From contig JAPPAK010000008.1 in the NCBI GenBank assembly GCA_026705605.1, positions 1 through 64,000 of the forward strand: a DNA stretch of 64,000 nucleotides, in the 5' to 3' direction. The notes beneath the pieces are model-generated. The model searched no databases. It saw only the letters and a program-made list of their open reading frames with translations, and was not told where the DNA came from. Within the stretch, counting starts at the first letter, position 1, and the number at the start of each line of letters is the position of its first letter. The position numbers were made by a program, and so were the translations under genes. The stretch comes from Chloroflexota bacterium (GTDB lineage Bacteria; Chloroflexota; Dehalococcoidia; Tepidiformales; Tepidiformaceae). Positions 35,417 to 43,384 of the stretch are shown piece after piece.

Positions 35417-36199
35417 GTGGGCGTTCTCGATCAGTTCCGGCTTGATGGACATGTGGCCGTGGTCACGGGTGGCGGGCGCGGCATCGGCCGCGGCATCGCC
35501 CTGGCCTTCGCCGAGGCCGGCGCCGACGTCGCCGTCGCGGCACGACGAGCGCACGAGGTCGAGGCCGTGGCGGAAGAGGTGCGGGCGCTCGGGCGGCGAA
35601 GCCTCGCGGTGGGCATGGACGTGCTCGACTGGCCTGCCAACGACCGCCTCGCCGAGGCGACCGTCGCTGAGCTCGGCAAGCTCACGATCTGGGTCAACAA
35701 CGCAGGAGGCAATCTCGACCGCACCCAGCGCAACCTCGTCGATACGCCGGAGGACGTCTGGGACACCCTCGTCGACCTCAACCTGAAGACTGCGTGGTGG
35801 GGAGCCAAGGCCGCGGCTGAACAGATGGCCGAGGGCGGCAACATCATCAACATCTCGTCGGTTGCTGCGTGGGGGGCGTCCCCCAGCGCGGGGCCCTACG
35901 CCGCGACCAAGTCCGCCATGATCAACATGACCAAGACCCTCGCGATGGAGCTGGCCCCGCAGAAGATCAGGGTCAACTGCATCGCGCCGGGCCTCGTACC
36001 GACGGAGATGTTCTTCGAGACCATGAAGGTGGACGAAGCCGCAGTGGAGAACATGGGCTCGCAGTTGCCGGCCGGACGCGCCGGCAAGCCCGAGGACATT
36101 GGCGCCGCGGCGGTCTACTTCTGCTCCCCGGCGGCCGAGTGGATCACGGGTCAGACGTTGGCCGTCAGCGGCGGGCCCACGGGAACGAGGGAAATGTGA
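35417..36199 (+). CDS. SDR-family oxidoreductase (first of tandem pair)
   Basis: A 260-aa short-chain dehydrogenase. The cofactor motif TGGGRGIG is near residue 17, 'WVNNAGG' near 96, the active-site Ser in 'NISSVAAW' near 152 and YxxxK as YAATK near 163. The start is GTG 35417; a TAGGAT -10-like box (35403-35408) is so close that the message could be nearly leaderless. It overlaps the second SDR by 4 bases. Both resemble 3-oxoacyl-ACP reductase/hydroxysteroid dehydrogenase-type SDRs, but the substrate cannot be read from sequence. Confidence 0.9.
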   Translation: MGVLDQFRLDGHVAVVTGGGRGIGRGIALAFAEAGADVAVAARRAHEVEAVAEEVRALGRRSLAVGMDVLDWPANDRLAEATVAELGKLTIWVNNAGGNLDRTQRNLVDTPEDVWDTLVDLNLKTAWWGAKAAAEQMAEGGNIINISSVAAWGASPSAGPYAATKSAMINMTKTLAMELAPQKIRVNCIAPGLVPTEMFFETMKVDEAAVENMGSQLPAGRAGKPEDIGAAAVYFCSPAAEWITGQTLAVSGGPTGTREM

Positions 36200-36960
36200 G
36201 CATCCTCGACCTCTTTCGACTCGATGGGCAGGTAGCTGTCGTCACGGGCTCCGGCCGGGGCATTGGCGAAGGCATCGCCGTGGGCCTCGCGGAGGCCGGC
36301 GCCGCGGTCGTCGTGGCCGCGCGCCGAACACACGAGATCGAAGCAGTCGCGGAGAAGATCCGGGCCGCGGGCGGTCAGGCCATGGCGCGGACCACGGACT
36401 TCCTCGAAGTCGACCAGATCGAGGCGCTCGCCGATGCCGCTGTTGCCGAGTTCGGCAAGCTCACCATCTGGGTCAACAACGTCGGTGGCGCCCAGGACCG
36501 CACCGCTCGCACGATCCTCGGCACGCCCGAGAAGGCGTGGGACAACCAGATCGCCCTCAACCTCAAGTCCGTCTGGGCCGGTGCGAGGGCTGCCAACCGG
36601 GTCATGGGCGAAGAGGGCGGCGTGGTCGTCAACATCTCCTCCGCTGCCGCCACGCAGCCGTCCCCGATGAACGGCCCCTACGCCGCCGCCAAGTTCGGCG
36701 TGAACAGCCTGACCATGACGCTCGCCCGCGAGCTCGCGCCGAGGGTGCGCGTCGTGGGCGTCTCCCCCGGCCCCATCCCCACGGAAGTCATGATCGAGTA
36801 CACCGGCATGAGCGAAGAGCAGCTGCGGCAGGGGCTCGGCGCGATGCTGCCCCTCCAGCGCATTGGCGAGCCCGAGGACGTTGCCGCCGCCGTCGTTTAC
36901 CTCTCCTCGCCCGCCGCCTCCTGGGTCACGGGCGCGACGCTTTCGGTCACCGGCGGCTAG
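36196..36960 (+). CDS. SDR-family oxidoreductase (second of tandem pair)
   Basis: A 254-aa short-chain dehydrogenase starting at GTG 36196, inside the stop of the preceding gene (GTG and TGA overlap). It has TGSGRGIG, WVNNVGG in place of NNAG, 'NISSAAATQ' and YAAAK. It is a clear paralog of the upstream SDR: both open with a DxFRLDGxVAVVTG segment and share 'AARRTHEIEAVAEKIRA'-like stretches, so the pair arose by duplication. The open frame extends upstream to 35869, but that part lies over the first SDR. Confidence 0.9.
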   Translation: MSILDLFRLDGQVAVVTGSGRGIGEGIAVGLAEAGAAVVVAARRTHEIEAVAEKIRAAGGQAMARTTDFLEVDQIEALADAAVAEFGKLTIWVNNVGGAQDRTARTILGTPEKAWDNQIALNLKSVWAGARAANRVMGEEGGVVVNISSAAATQPSPMNGPYAAAKFGVNSLTMTLARELAPRVRVVGVSPGPIPTEVMIEYTGMSEEQLRQGLGAMLPLQRIGEPEDVAAAVVYLSSPAASWVTGATLSVTGG

Positions 36961-37014
36961 CCCTCGCCCGACGGCGGTATCCTGAACAGCACATCTCAAG
37001 GGGAGTGATCTGCC

Positions 37015-37470
37015 ATGGGCGTGAAGCCACCAACCCTCGAAGAGCATCTCGAGATCGAAGCCATCAAGCAGCTGCGCGTGCTCTACTCGCAGTTGTTCGA
37101 TAGCCACCGCACGGACGAGATGGCAATGCTATTCACGGAAGACGCCGTCTGCGAATTCAGCGACGACCTGCCCTATGGGGACTGGGTCGGCCGCGATGAG
37201 ATCCGCAGGCAGTACAAGGAGGTCGCCGGGCACAGCCCCAAGCCCTTCTCGTTCATGCACGCGACGACCAACGGCTGGGTCGAGCTCACGGGCCCGGATA
37301 GCGCGACCGGTAGCTGGTTCCTGCTCGACCTCGGCATGGGCGACAACCCCAACCCCGTTGGTCTCCTCGGCGTCTACAACGACGTCTACAAGAAGGTCGA
37401 CGGCGAGTGGTTCATCCACCGCACGCGCATCGACCACATCTGGACCCAGGGCTCGGCCGGCGGCGGCTAA
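37015..37470 (+). CDS. SnoaL-like/NTF2-fold protein
   Basis: A 151-aa protein of the SnoaL_4/NTF2-like superfamily. 'IKQLRVLYSQLFDSHRTDEMAMLFTEDAVCEF' is the helix-strand opening, and 'HATTNGWVELTGPDSATGSWFLLD' and 'GEWFIHRTRIDHIW' are the sheet strands. The fold is shared by ketosteroid isomerases, polyketide cyclases and dehydratases. A GGGGAG precedes ATG 37015 and a TATCCT -10-like box is at 36978-36983. It follows the two SDRs by 54 bases, so a three-gene unit is likely. The reaction is unknown. Confidence 0.82.
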   Translation: MGVKPPTLEEHLEIEAIKQLRVLYSQLFDSHRTDEMAMLFTEDAVCEFSDDLPYGDWVGRDEIRRQYKEVAGHSPKPFSFMHATTNGWVELTGPDSATGSWFLLDLGMGDNPNPVGLLGVYNDVYKKVDGEWFIHRTRIDHIWTQGSAGGG

Positions 37471-37701
37471 GACGCGAACCGTTTCGGAGCATGCATCGCC
37501 CCGAGGCGCCCGTGCTTCGACTCGCCCGGCGATTCTCTCGCTGCCGGCGGTTGAGTCGCTCCTTACGGGTCTTTGACCTCCCGGGTTCCTCGGGCTGCGC
37601 GTAGTCCGCTGGTTGGGAAGAATGCTGCCAGCAGCGTTCGCCCTTCAGCTTCCCGTTCATGTGCTCCCGCGGACGCACCCCATGAAGCGAGATAGAACGA
37701 C

Positions 37702-40700
37702 GTGACCCTGAAGTCAGCGGTAGTCCTCCTCTGCGTCGCCTTGCTATCGGTCGCGCTGGCGGCGTGCGGCTCTGACTCCCCGGAGCCCGAGCCCTCACCC
37801 ACCCCGACAGCCACTGCTGTCGCGACGGCGGCGACAACCACTCCCGAGACCACGCCCAGGGCAACCGCTACTCCCACGCCTGTGGCGCCAACCCCTACGC
37901 CCACCTCCACGCCCGAACCGACCGCCACCCCCGCGCCGGTGGAAGTCCTCGGCCCGGACGGGAACCTCATCTTCGACCCCGCGGTGGTGCGGGGAACGCT
38001 AAGCAACGGGCTCTCGTACTACATCAGGCGCAACGAAGAACCGCGCGAGCGGTTGCACCTGTCGCTCGTCGTCAAGGCCGGGTCCGTTCACGAGGAGGAG
38101 GAGCAGCGGGGGCTGGCCCACTTCGTCGAGCACATGGCGTTCAACGGCACTGAGCGCTTCGCCAAGCAGGAGATCGTCGATTACCTCGAGTCCATCGGCA
38201 GTTCCTTCGGCGCCCACCTGAACGCCTACACGAGCTACGACGAGACCGTCTACTTCCTCGAAATCCCGACCGACGATCCCGAGATCCTCGAGAAGGCGTT
38301 TCAGATTCTCAGCGACTGGGCCTACGCCATCAGCTTCGAACCGGAGGAGGTCGAGCTGGAACGTGGCGTGGTGCTCGAGGAGTGGCGACTCGGCCAGGGC
38401 TTCGACTCCCGCTGGCGGGATGGTCTCTACCGGGCCCTGTTCGGCGACTCCCGCTATTCCGAACGGGCCCCGATCGGCCTGCCCGAGGTCGTCGAGACCG
38501 CCCCGGTCGAGCAGCTGCGCGCCTATTACGAGCGCTGGTACCGACCGGAACTGATGGCCCTGGTGGCAGTGGGTGACCTCGACCCCGCCCTCATCGAGGC
38601 CAAGATCAAGCAGCACTTCGCACCACCCCCCGAGGGCGAAGCACAGCAGGAACGGGCGGCCATTGCGCCCCCGACGACCTTGCCCACGTTCGACGTTCCC
38701 GGACACGAGGAACCGCGAATCGACATCTTCACCGACCCCGAGGCGCCCGGGACCCAGCTCATCCTCGTCCGCAAGATTGCCCCGGAGGCCGGCCAGGACC
38801 TTGCGTGGTTCAAGCGCTCCGTAACGCAGCAGCTGGCCTTCATGATGCTGAACGCGCGGCTATTCGAACGGGGCCAGGCGGCCGATCCCCCCTGGCTGTG
38901 GGCGGGAAGCGCGGGTGGAGCGTTCGTAAGGCCCACCGACATCGTGCAGTTCTCGGTCGTGACTGAGCAGGGTGGTCTTGAGGTGGGTTTCACGGCGCTG
39001 CTGGAGGAGCTGCAGCGCGTGCGCCAGCACGGCTTCACCGCCTCCGAGTTGGCTCGGGAGAAGGTCAACTTGCTGAGCTCGGTGGAGAGCCTCTACAAGG
39101 AGCGCGACCAGCGAGACTCCGAGCTGCTCGCCGGCGAGTACCGCACGCACTTCCTCTCAGGGGTCCCGGCTCCGGGCATCGAAGCGGAGTGGGAGCTGTA
39201 CCAGCGACTGATTCCGGAGGTCTCGCTGGGCGAAGTCGATCTGCTGGGGGCATCCTGGTCGGACTCGGGAGACACCGTGCTGTTCGTCATCCGGCCCGAG
39301 GACCCCGAGGCCAGCTCCGATGAGGCCCTGAGCACGGCCATGTTGGCGCAGATCGAGGGGGCAGACGCGCTCCAGGTGGAGGCGTACGAAGACGAGTTCG
39401 ACGACCTCCCGCTCATGGCAACGCTCCCGACGCCGGGGAGCATCACCGCCGAGGAACAGGTCGATTCGATCGATGCGGTGCGGTGGACCCTCTCGAACGG
39501 CGTGACCGTCATCGCCAAGCAGACCGATTTCCAGAATGACGAGGTGCTGTTCACGGCCTTCAGCCCGGGCGGCCACTCCCTCGTCTCCGACGAGGACCAC
39601 GTGTCCGCTCTCTACGCCGACGACATCGCCTCCGGCAGTGGCGTCGGCCTGCACGACAGCGTCACGCTCGACAAGCTGCTGGCCGGCAAGCGGGTGTCGG
39701 TTGCCCCCTACATCAGTGCGCTCTTCGAAGGGCTGAGCGGGAACGCCTCGCCCGAAGACCTCGAGACGCTGTTCCAGCTCATCGCGCTCTACGTGACCGA
39801 GCCCCGGTTCGATCCGGCCTACTTCTCGACGTATGAGGCGAGGTTGCGCACCAGCGCCGAGAGCCGCGCGACCGACCCGGACTCCGTGTTCTTCGACAAG
39901 GCGAACATGGTCCTCGCCCAGAACCACCACCGGGCCCGACCCCTCTCCCTCGACGTCCTTGAGGAGCTCGACCTCGATCGGGCGACGGCGGTCTATAGCG
40001 AGCGCTTCGCGGACTTCAGCGATGCGACCTTCGTGTTCGTTGGGGCCTTCGACTGGGATGAACTGCGGGACCTCACCTCCCGCTACCTCGCCAGCCTCCC
40101 GACCACTGGACGGGTCGAGAACTGGATCGACCACGACGTCGACCCTCCACCCGGGGTGGAAGAACACGTCGTTCGCAAGGGCATTGAACCGCGCAGCCAG
40201 ACGATCCTCATCTACGCGGGAGAGGCGCTGTGGACCCGCGAGGAGGCGCTCACGGCAACGGTGGCCGGCGAAATCCTCGGTACCCGCCTGCGCGAGCGCG
40301 TGCGCGAGGCGCTGGGCGGCACCTACGCCATCGGCGTCCGCGCCAGCATCAGCTCCATCCCCGACTCCGAGTACCTCCTGTACATCCTCTTTGGCAGCGA
40401 CCCCGCCCGTGTTGAGGAGCTGACCACAGAGGTTGCGGTGGAAGTCGCCTGGCTCCGCGACGGTGGCGAGCAAAGCTACCTGGACTCCGTCAAGGAGCAG
40501 CTTCGGACCTCTCGCGAGGAGCAGCTCCGCGAGAACAGCTTCTGGCTGAACCAGATCCAGGACGCAACGCAGCGGGGTGAGTCGCTCGGCGAGATCAACG
40601 GATTCGACGAGCGGCTGGAGGCGCTGACGCTGGAGGAGGTCGCGGCCGCTGCCCGACGCTACCTGCTCGACGACCGGTATATCCACATCGTGCTGTTCCC

Positions 40701-40713
40701 CGAGGAGGAGTAA
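37702..40713 (+). CDS. M16-family zinc metallopeptidase, lipoprotein
   Basis: A 1003-aa pitrilysin-type peptidase. The signal segment SAVVLLCVALLSVALAAC ends in a lipobox Cys at residue 22, followed by a Thr/Pro-rich tether (about 30-80). The zinc site HxxEH is H140-F-V-E143-H144, with the third ligand Glu near residue 220 in 'ELERGVVLEEW'. A second, catalytically silent M16 half begins near residue 580 ('VRWTLSNGVTVIAKQTDFQNDEVLF'). Such proteins degrade peptides outside the cytoplasm. The start is GTG 37702. It ends 9 bases before the FAD gene; a functional tie is not evident. Confidence 0.9.
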   Translation: MTLKSAVVLLCVALLSVALAACGSDSPEPEPSPTPTATAVATAATTTPETTPRATATPTPVAPTPTPTSTPEPTATPAPVEVLGPDGNLIFDPAVVRGTLSNGLSYYIRRNEEPRERLHLSLVVKAGSVHEEEEQRGLAHFVEHMAFNGTERFAKQEIVDYLESIGSSFGAHLNAYTSYDETVYFLEIPTDDPEILEKAFQILSDWAYAISFEPEEVELERGVVLEEWRLGQGFDSRWRDGLYRALFGDSRYSERAPIGLPEVVETAPVEQLRAYYERWYRPELMALVAVGDLDPALIEAKIKQHFAPPPEGEAQQERAAIAPPTTLPTFDVPGHEEPRIDIFTDPEAPGTQLILVRKIAPEAGQDLAWFKRSVTQQLAFMMLNARLFERGQAADPPWLWAGSAGGAFVRPTDIVQFSVVTEQGGLEVGFTALLEELQRVRQHGFTASELAREKVNLLSSVESLYKERDQRDSELLAGEYRTHFLSGVPAPGIEAEWELYQRLIPEVSLGEVDLLGASWSDSGDTVLFVIRPEDPEASSDEALSTAMLAQIEGADALQVEAYEDEFDDLPLMATLPTPGSITAEEQVDSIDAVRWTLSNGVTVIAKQTDFQNDEVLFTAFSPGGHSLVSDEDHVSALYADDIASGSGVGLHDSVTLDKLLAGKRVSVAPYISALFEGLSGNASPEDLETLFQLIALYVTEPRFDPAYFSTYEARLRTSAESRATDPDSVFFDKANMVLAQNHHRARPLSLDVLEELDLDRATAVYSERFADFSDATFVFVGAFDWDELRDLTSRYLASLPTTGRVENWIDHDVDPPPGVEEHVVRKGIEPRSQTILIYAGEALWTREEALTATVAGEILGTRLRERVREALGGTYAIGVRASISSIPDSEYLLYILFGSDPARVEELTTEVAVEVAWLRDGGEQSYLDSVKEQLRTSREEQLRENSFWLNQIQDATQRGESLGEINGFDERLEALTLEEVAAAARRYLLDDRYIHIVLFPEEE

Positions 40714-40722
40714 GGACCGGAC

Positions 40723-42078
40723 ATGCGGCGAATTGCCATCGTCGGCGGAGGAGTCTCGGGGCTTGGCGCTGCCTGGGCGCTGAACCATCACCCCGATCGC
40801 TTCGACTTCCGCCTGTACGAGGCTCAGGAGCAGGTCGGCGGGAACGCCATCACGGCCGATATGCCCCAGGACGGCGGCGGCTCCATCCCCTTCGATATCT
40901 CCGTCACCGCCTGCATCCCCTCCATCTACCACCACATCGTCCTGTTGCTGGAGCGCTTCGGCATCGATCTCGTCGATACCAGGTTCAGCTACAGCGTGAA
41001 GTACCAGGGCCGCCTCTATGCGCACGACTTCGACTCCGACATCCGGCAACAGCTGCAACCCGAGATTGCGAAATTCCAGCGCATCTTGCGGCGCCTGCAC
41101 CGCATCGGCTGGCTGACCCGGAAGCAGTCGAAGTTCCTGAACGCCCTCAATCCGTTCAATTACATAAGCATGGGGACGGTGCTCAACCTGGGAGGCTTCT
41201 CCGGGGAGTTCCGCTACAAGATCCTGAAGCCGATGTTCGTCAATTTCCTGATGGCGACGAACGTCTTCGACATGCCCGCGGCGCTCTTCTCGCGCTACCT
41301 CGAGTTCTTCGACATCGAGACCTCCACGCCCATGCAGACGTGGGACAAGGGCACGCGGCGCATCTACGAAGAGCTATCGGCCGGCTTCCGCGACAAGATC
41401 TTCCTCGGCCGGCCCGTCCACAAGGTCTATCGGGACAAGACCGGCGTCGTGGTCGAGGATGCGGAGGGCGTGCGGGAAGCGTTCGACGACGTGATCTTCG
41501 CCTGCAACGCCAACCAGACGCTGATGCTCCTCGACAAGCCCACCTTCCTCGAGCGCTCCATCCTCTCCTCGATCCGCTACGAGAGTGAGCTCCACAACCA
41601 CACGGTCGTCCACTCCGATGCCTCCGTCCTCCCCGACAACGAGGTCAAGCCCCTGACGACGCGGAGCAACCACATCGAGCAGTACGGTGCGAGGCCGGAC
41701 AACTACGAGATCACCTACATCATGCACAACCAGCAGCCGTGGGCTCAGGAGTCCGACAAGCCCTGCCTCGTGACCTACAACCCGATCAGCCCCATCGACG
41801 AGAGCAAGGTCGTGAAGAAGTGGTGGTTCCAGCACATCGTCCACGACGTGCGTCACGTTGCGGTGACGGCGAATATCTTCCGCTTCATCCAGGGCAAGAG
41901 GCGCACGTGGCACTGCGGCGCCCACACGCTGGTCAACGCCCAGGAGACCTGCTTCGTGACGGGCCTCGCCGCCGCCCGGCAGCTCGGGGCTGACTACCCC
42001 TTCGAGGACGACGCCGCCAGGCGTTCATTCAACTACTACGGGGGCATCCTCTACGGCTGGCGATTCCGGAAGGCGTAG
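40723..42078 (+). CDS. FAD-dependent oxidoreductase, COG2907-like
   Basis: A 451-aa flavoprotein of the amine oxidase/phytoene desaturase superfamily. GGGVSG at residues 8-13 is the dinucleotide-binding motif, followed by the Glu of 'LYEAQEQVGGNA'. 'YGGILYGWRF' at the end fits the short C-terminal FAD loop. The overall layout recalls the 'predicted NAD/FAD-binding protein' group (COG2907), often found beside lipid-modifying genes such as cyclopropane fatty-acid synthase. The reaction is unknown. Its last 54 bases overlap the end of the Rieske gene on the other strand. It lies 9 bases after the M16 gene. Confidence 0.82.
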   Translation: MRRIAIVGGGVSGLGAAWALNHHPDRFDFRLYEAQEQVGGNAITADMPQDGGGSIPFDISVTACIPSIYHHIVLLLERFGIDLVDTRFSYSVKYQGRLYAHDFDSDIRQQLQPEIAKFQRILRRLHRIGWLTRKQSKFLNALNPFNYISMGTVLNLGGFSGEFRYKILKPMFVNFLMATNVFDMPAALFSRYLEFFDIETSTPMQTWDKGTRRIYEELSAGFRDKIFLGRPVHKVYRDKTGVVVEDAEGVREAFDDVIFACNANQTLMLLDKPTFLERSILSSIRYESELHNHTVVHSDASVLPDNEVKPLTTRSNHIEQYGARPDNYEITYIMHNQQPWAQESDKPCLVTYNPISPIDESKVVKKWWFQHIVHDVRHVAVTANIFRFIQGKRRTWHCGAHTLVNAQETCFVTGLAAARQLGADYPFEDDAARRSFNYYGGILYGWRFRKA

Positions 42079-43161
42079 CCCTGCATCCGGTTGCCGGATT
42101 GCACGATCCGCCTCGGGGAGTCGATCCGCGGCGTCCTCCAGTTCCGGATAGAACTGAGCGCAGTAGTCCCGGAACATGGTGATCTCCCCATCGGCCCGGT
42201 TGAGGCGGGGGCGCGCCCGGTACTGCTTCCGGCGCCAGATCACCACGTCCTGAAGCACGTCCATCTTCTGCATGGGGCTCAGGAACCTGTTGACGACGTG
42301 AGCCCGCAGCCGGTGTGGGAGAAACCCCGCGCCCGCGATGAAGCGCCTGGTCTTCGGCTCCACTCGCACCTGCGAGACCAGCGACATGTCGATAAGCCTG
42401 CCGTCCACGGGTGTCGCCAGGATCCACAGGCGCATGTCCATTGGGATTGAATGCTCGCGGACCTGCACAAGGGAGTAGCCGAACCCGAAGATGCGGGTGT
42501 GGGCGGAGAGGTCGAGCGTGAGCCTGGCGATCCCGGCGATCTTCCGCACACTCCGGAAGTCCCAGCGGCTCACGAAGAGTGGCCCGTCTACTTCGATCGG
42601 GTGGGTGCGGTCCACGTTGTCGTAGCCATGCACGTAGCGAAGGTGGGCGATGTCGACCGAGTTCTCCGTCGTCTCCTGGGGGTGACCGGGGAAGCGCAGG
42701 GTCTGGATGCGGAGGTCGCTCCACCCTTCCTGGTCGGTTGCGTCGTCGGGAAGGCCCCACTGGGACGGCCGGCCCTCGAGCCCCCACCAGGCGAAGATCA
42801 GCCCCGCGACCTCGTGCGTCTCGAAGACTCGCAGCCTCGCCGATCGCGGCGGGGCGGCGAAGGGCGTGGCGACGCACTGCCCGCTGGTATCGAACTCGAA
42901 GCCATGGAACGGACAGACCACCCGTCCTTCGCAGATGCGCGCCCCTGCGGTCGGTCCGAGCGCCGAGCCGAGGTGCGGACAGACCGACTCCGCGACGCAG
43001 ATCCGACCGTCCTCGTCGCACCAGGCGACGATCTCCTCCCCCATCCAGGTCTTCTCGATGAGTCCGGCTCTCTCGATGGCCTTGCGGCTCGCGACGAAAT
43101 ACCAGCCCTCGGGAAAGGGCGAAAGCGTGTCGTTGGTGGCCTCGGGACGGGGCGTTGGCAT
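42025..43161 (-). CDS. Rieske [2Fe-2S] oxygenase, sterol 7-desaturase/KshA-like
   Basis: A 378-aa Rieske non-heme iron oxygenase. The cluster ligands are C61-P-H63 and C83-P-F-H86. The mononuclear iron motif is ENSVDIAHLRYVHG with D170, H173 and H178. The order 'GH.QE..EN..DIAHL..VH' is close to that of the Neverland/DAF-36 cholesterol 7-desaturases and bacterial KshA-type steroid oxygenases rather than to benzoate-type dioxygenases; this comparison is from memory and not computed. No transmembrane segment is obvious. It needs an electron donor, not found nearby. It is divergent from the GPP34-P450 fusion gene. Confidence 0.85.
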   Translation of the reverse strand: MPTPRPEATNDTLSPFPEGWYFVASRKAIERAGLIEKTWMGEEIVAWCDEDGRICVAESVCPHLGSALGPTAGARICEGRVVCPFHGFEFDTSGQCVATPFAAPPRSARLRVFETHEVAGLIFAWWGLEGRPSQWGLPDDATDQEGWSDLRIQTLRFPGHPQETTENSVDIAHLRYVHGYDNVDRTHPIEVDGPLFVSRWDFRSVRKIAGIARLTLDLSAHTRIFGFGYSLVQVREHSIPMDMRLWILATPVDGRLIDMSLVSQVRVEPKTRRFIAGAGFLPHRLRAHVVNRFLSPMQKMDVLQDVVIWRRKQYRARPRLNRADGEITMFRDYCAQFYPELEDAADRLPEADRAIRQPDAGLRLPESPAVEDAPVVVE

Positions 43162-43384
43162 CGTCCGACACTCCTCACCTGGAATCTCGACTAACGGATC
43201 CCCTTTGCCGAAGAGTCACCATTTACGGTAGGCGCACACGAATCTTACGTCAGGTGAGCACACTCACACCTGAACCGTTCCTTTCTTTCGGGATTGGTTG
43301 CACCCGCTAGATTCGCTTGCGATACACTTGCTTTTGAGGTCGGGCGCCTGCCGCGAGATAGCCCGCGCCTCGAGGATTGGACTC
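43162..43384. promoter_or_regulatory. Divergent intergenic region with inverted repeat, Rieske/GPP34-P450
   Basis: This 223-base gap carries no gene. It is less GC-rich than its flanks. An inverted repeat TCAGGTG (43250-43256) and CACCTGA (43267-43273), with a 10-base spacer, could be an operator shared by the two divergent genes. A GAGG before ATG 43385 serves as ribosome-binding site. No clear -35/-10 pair was picked. Confidence 0.35.

Noticed and set aside
42025-42078. 54-base overlap of the FAD and Rieske genes as a sign of a wrong frame or frameshift
   Set aside because: Both proteins are full length with good motifs, and the overlap covers only the variable C-terminal tails; a tail-to-tail overlap is the simpler reading.
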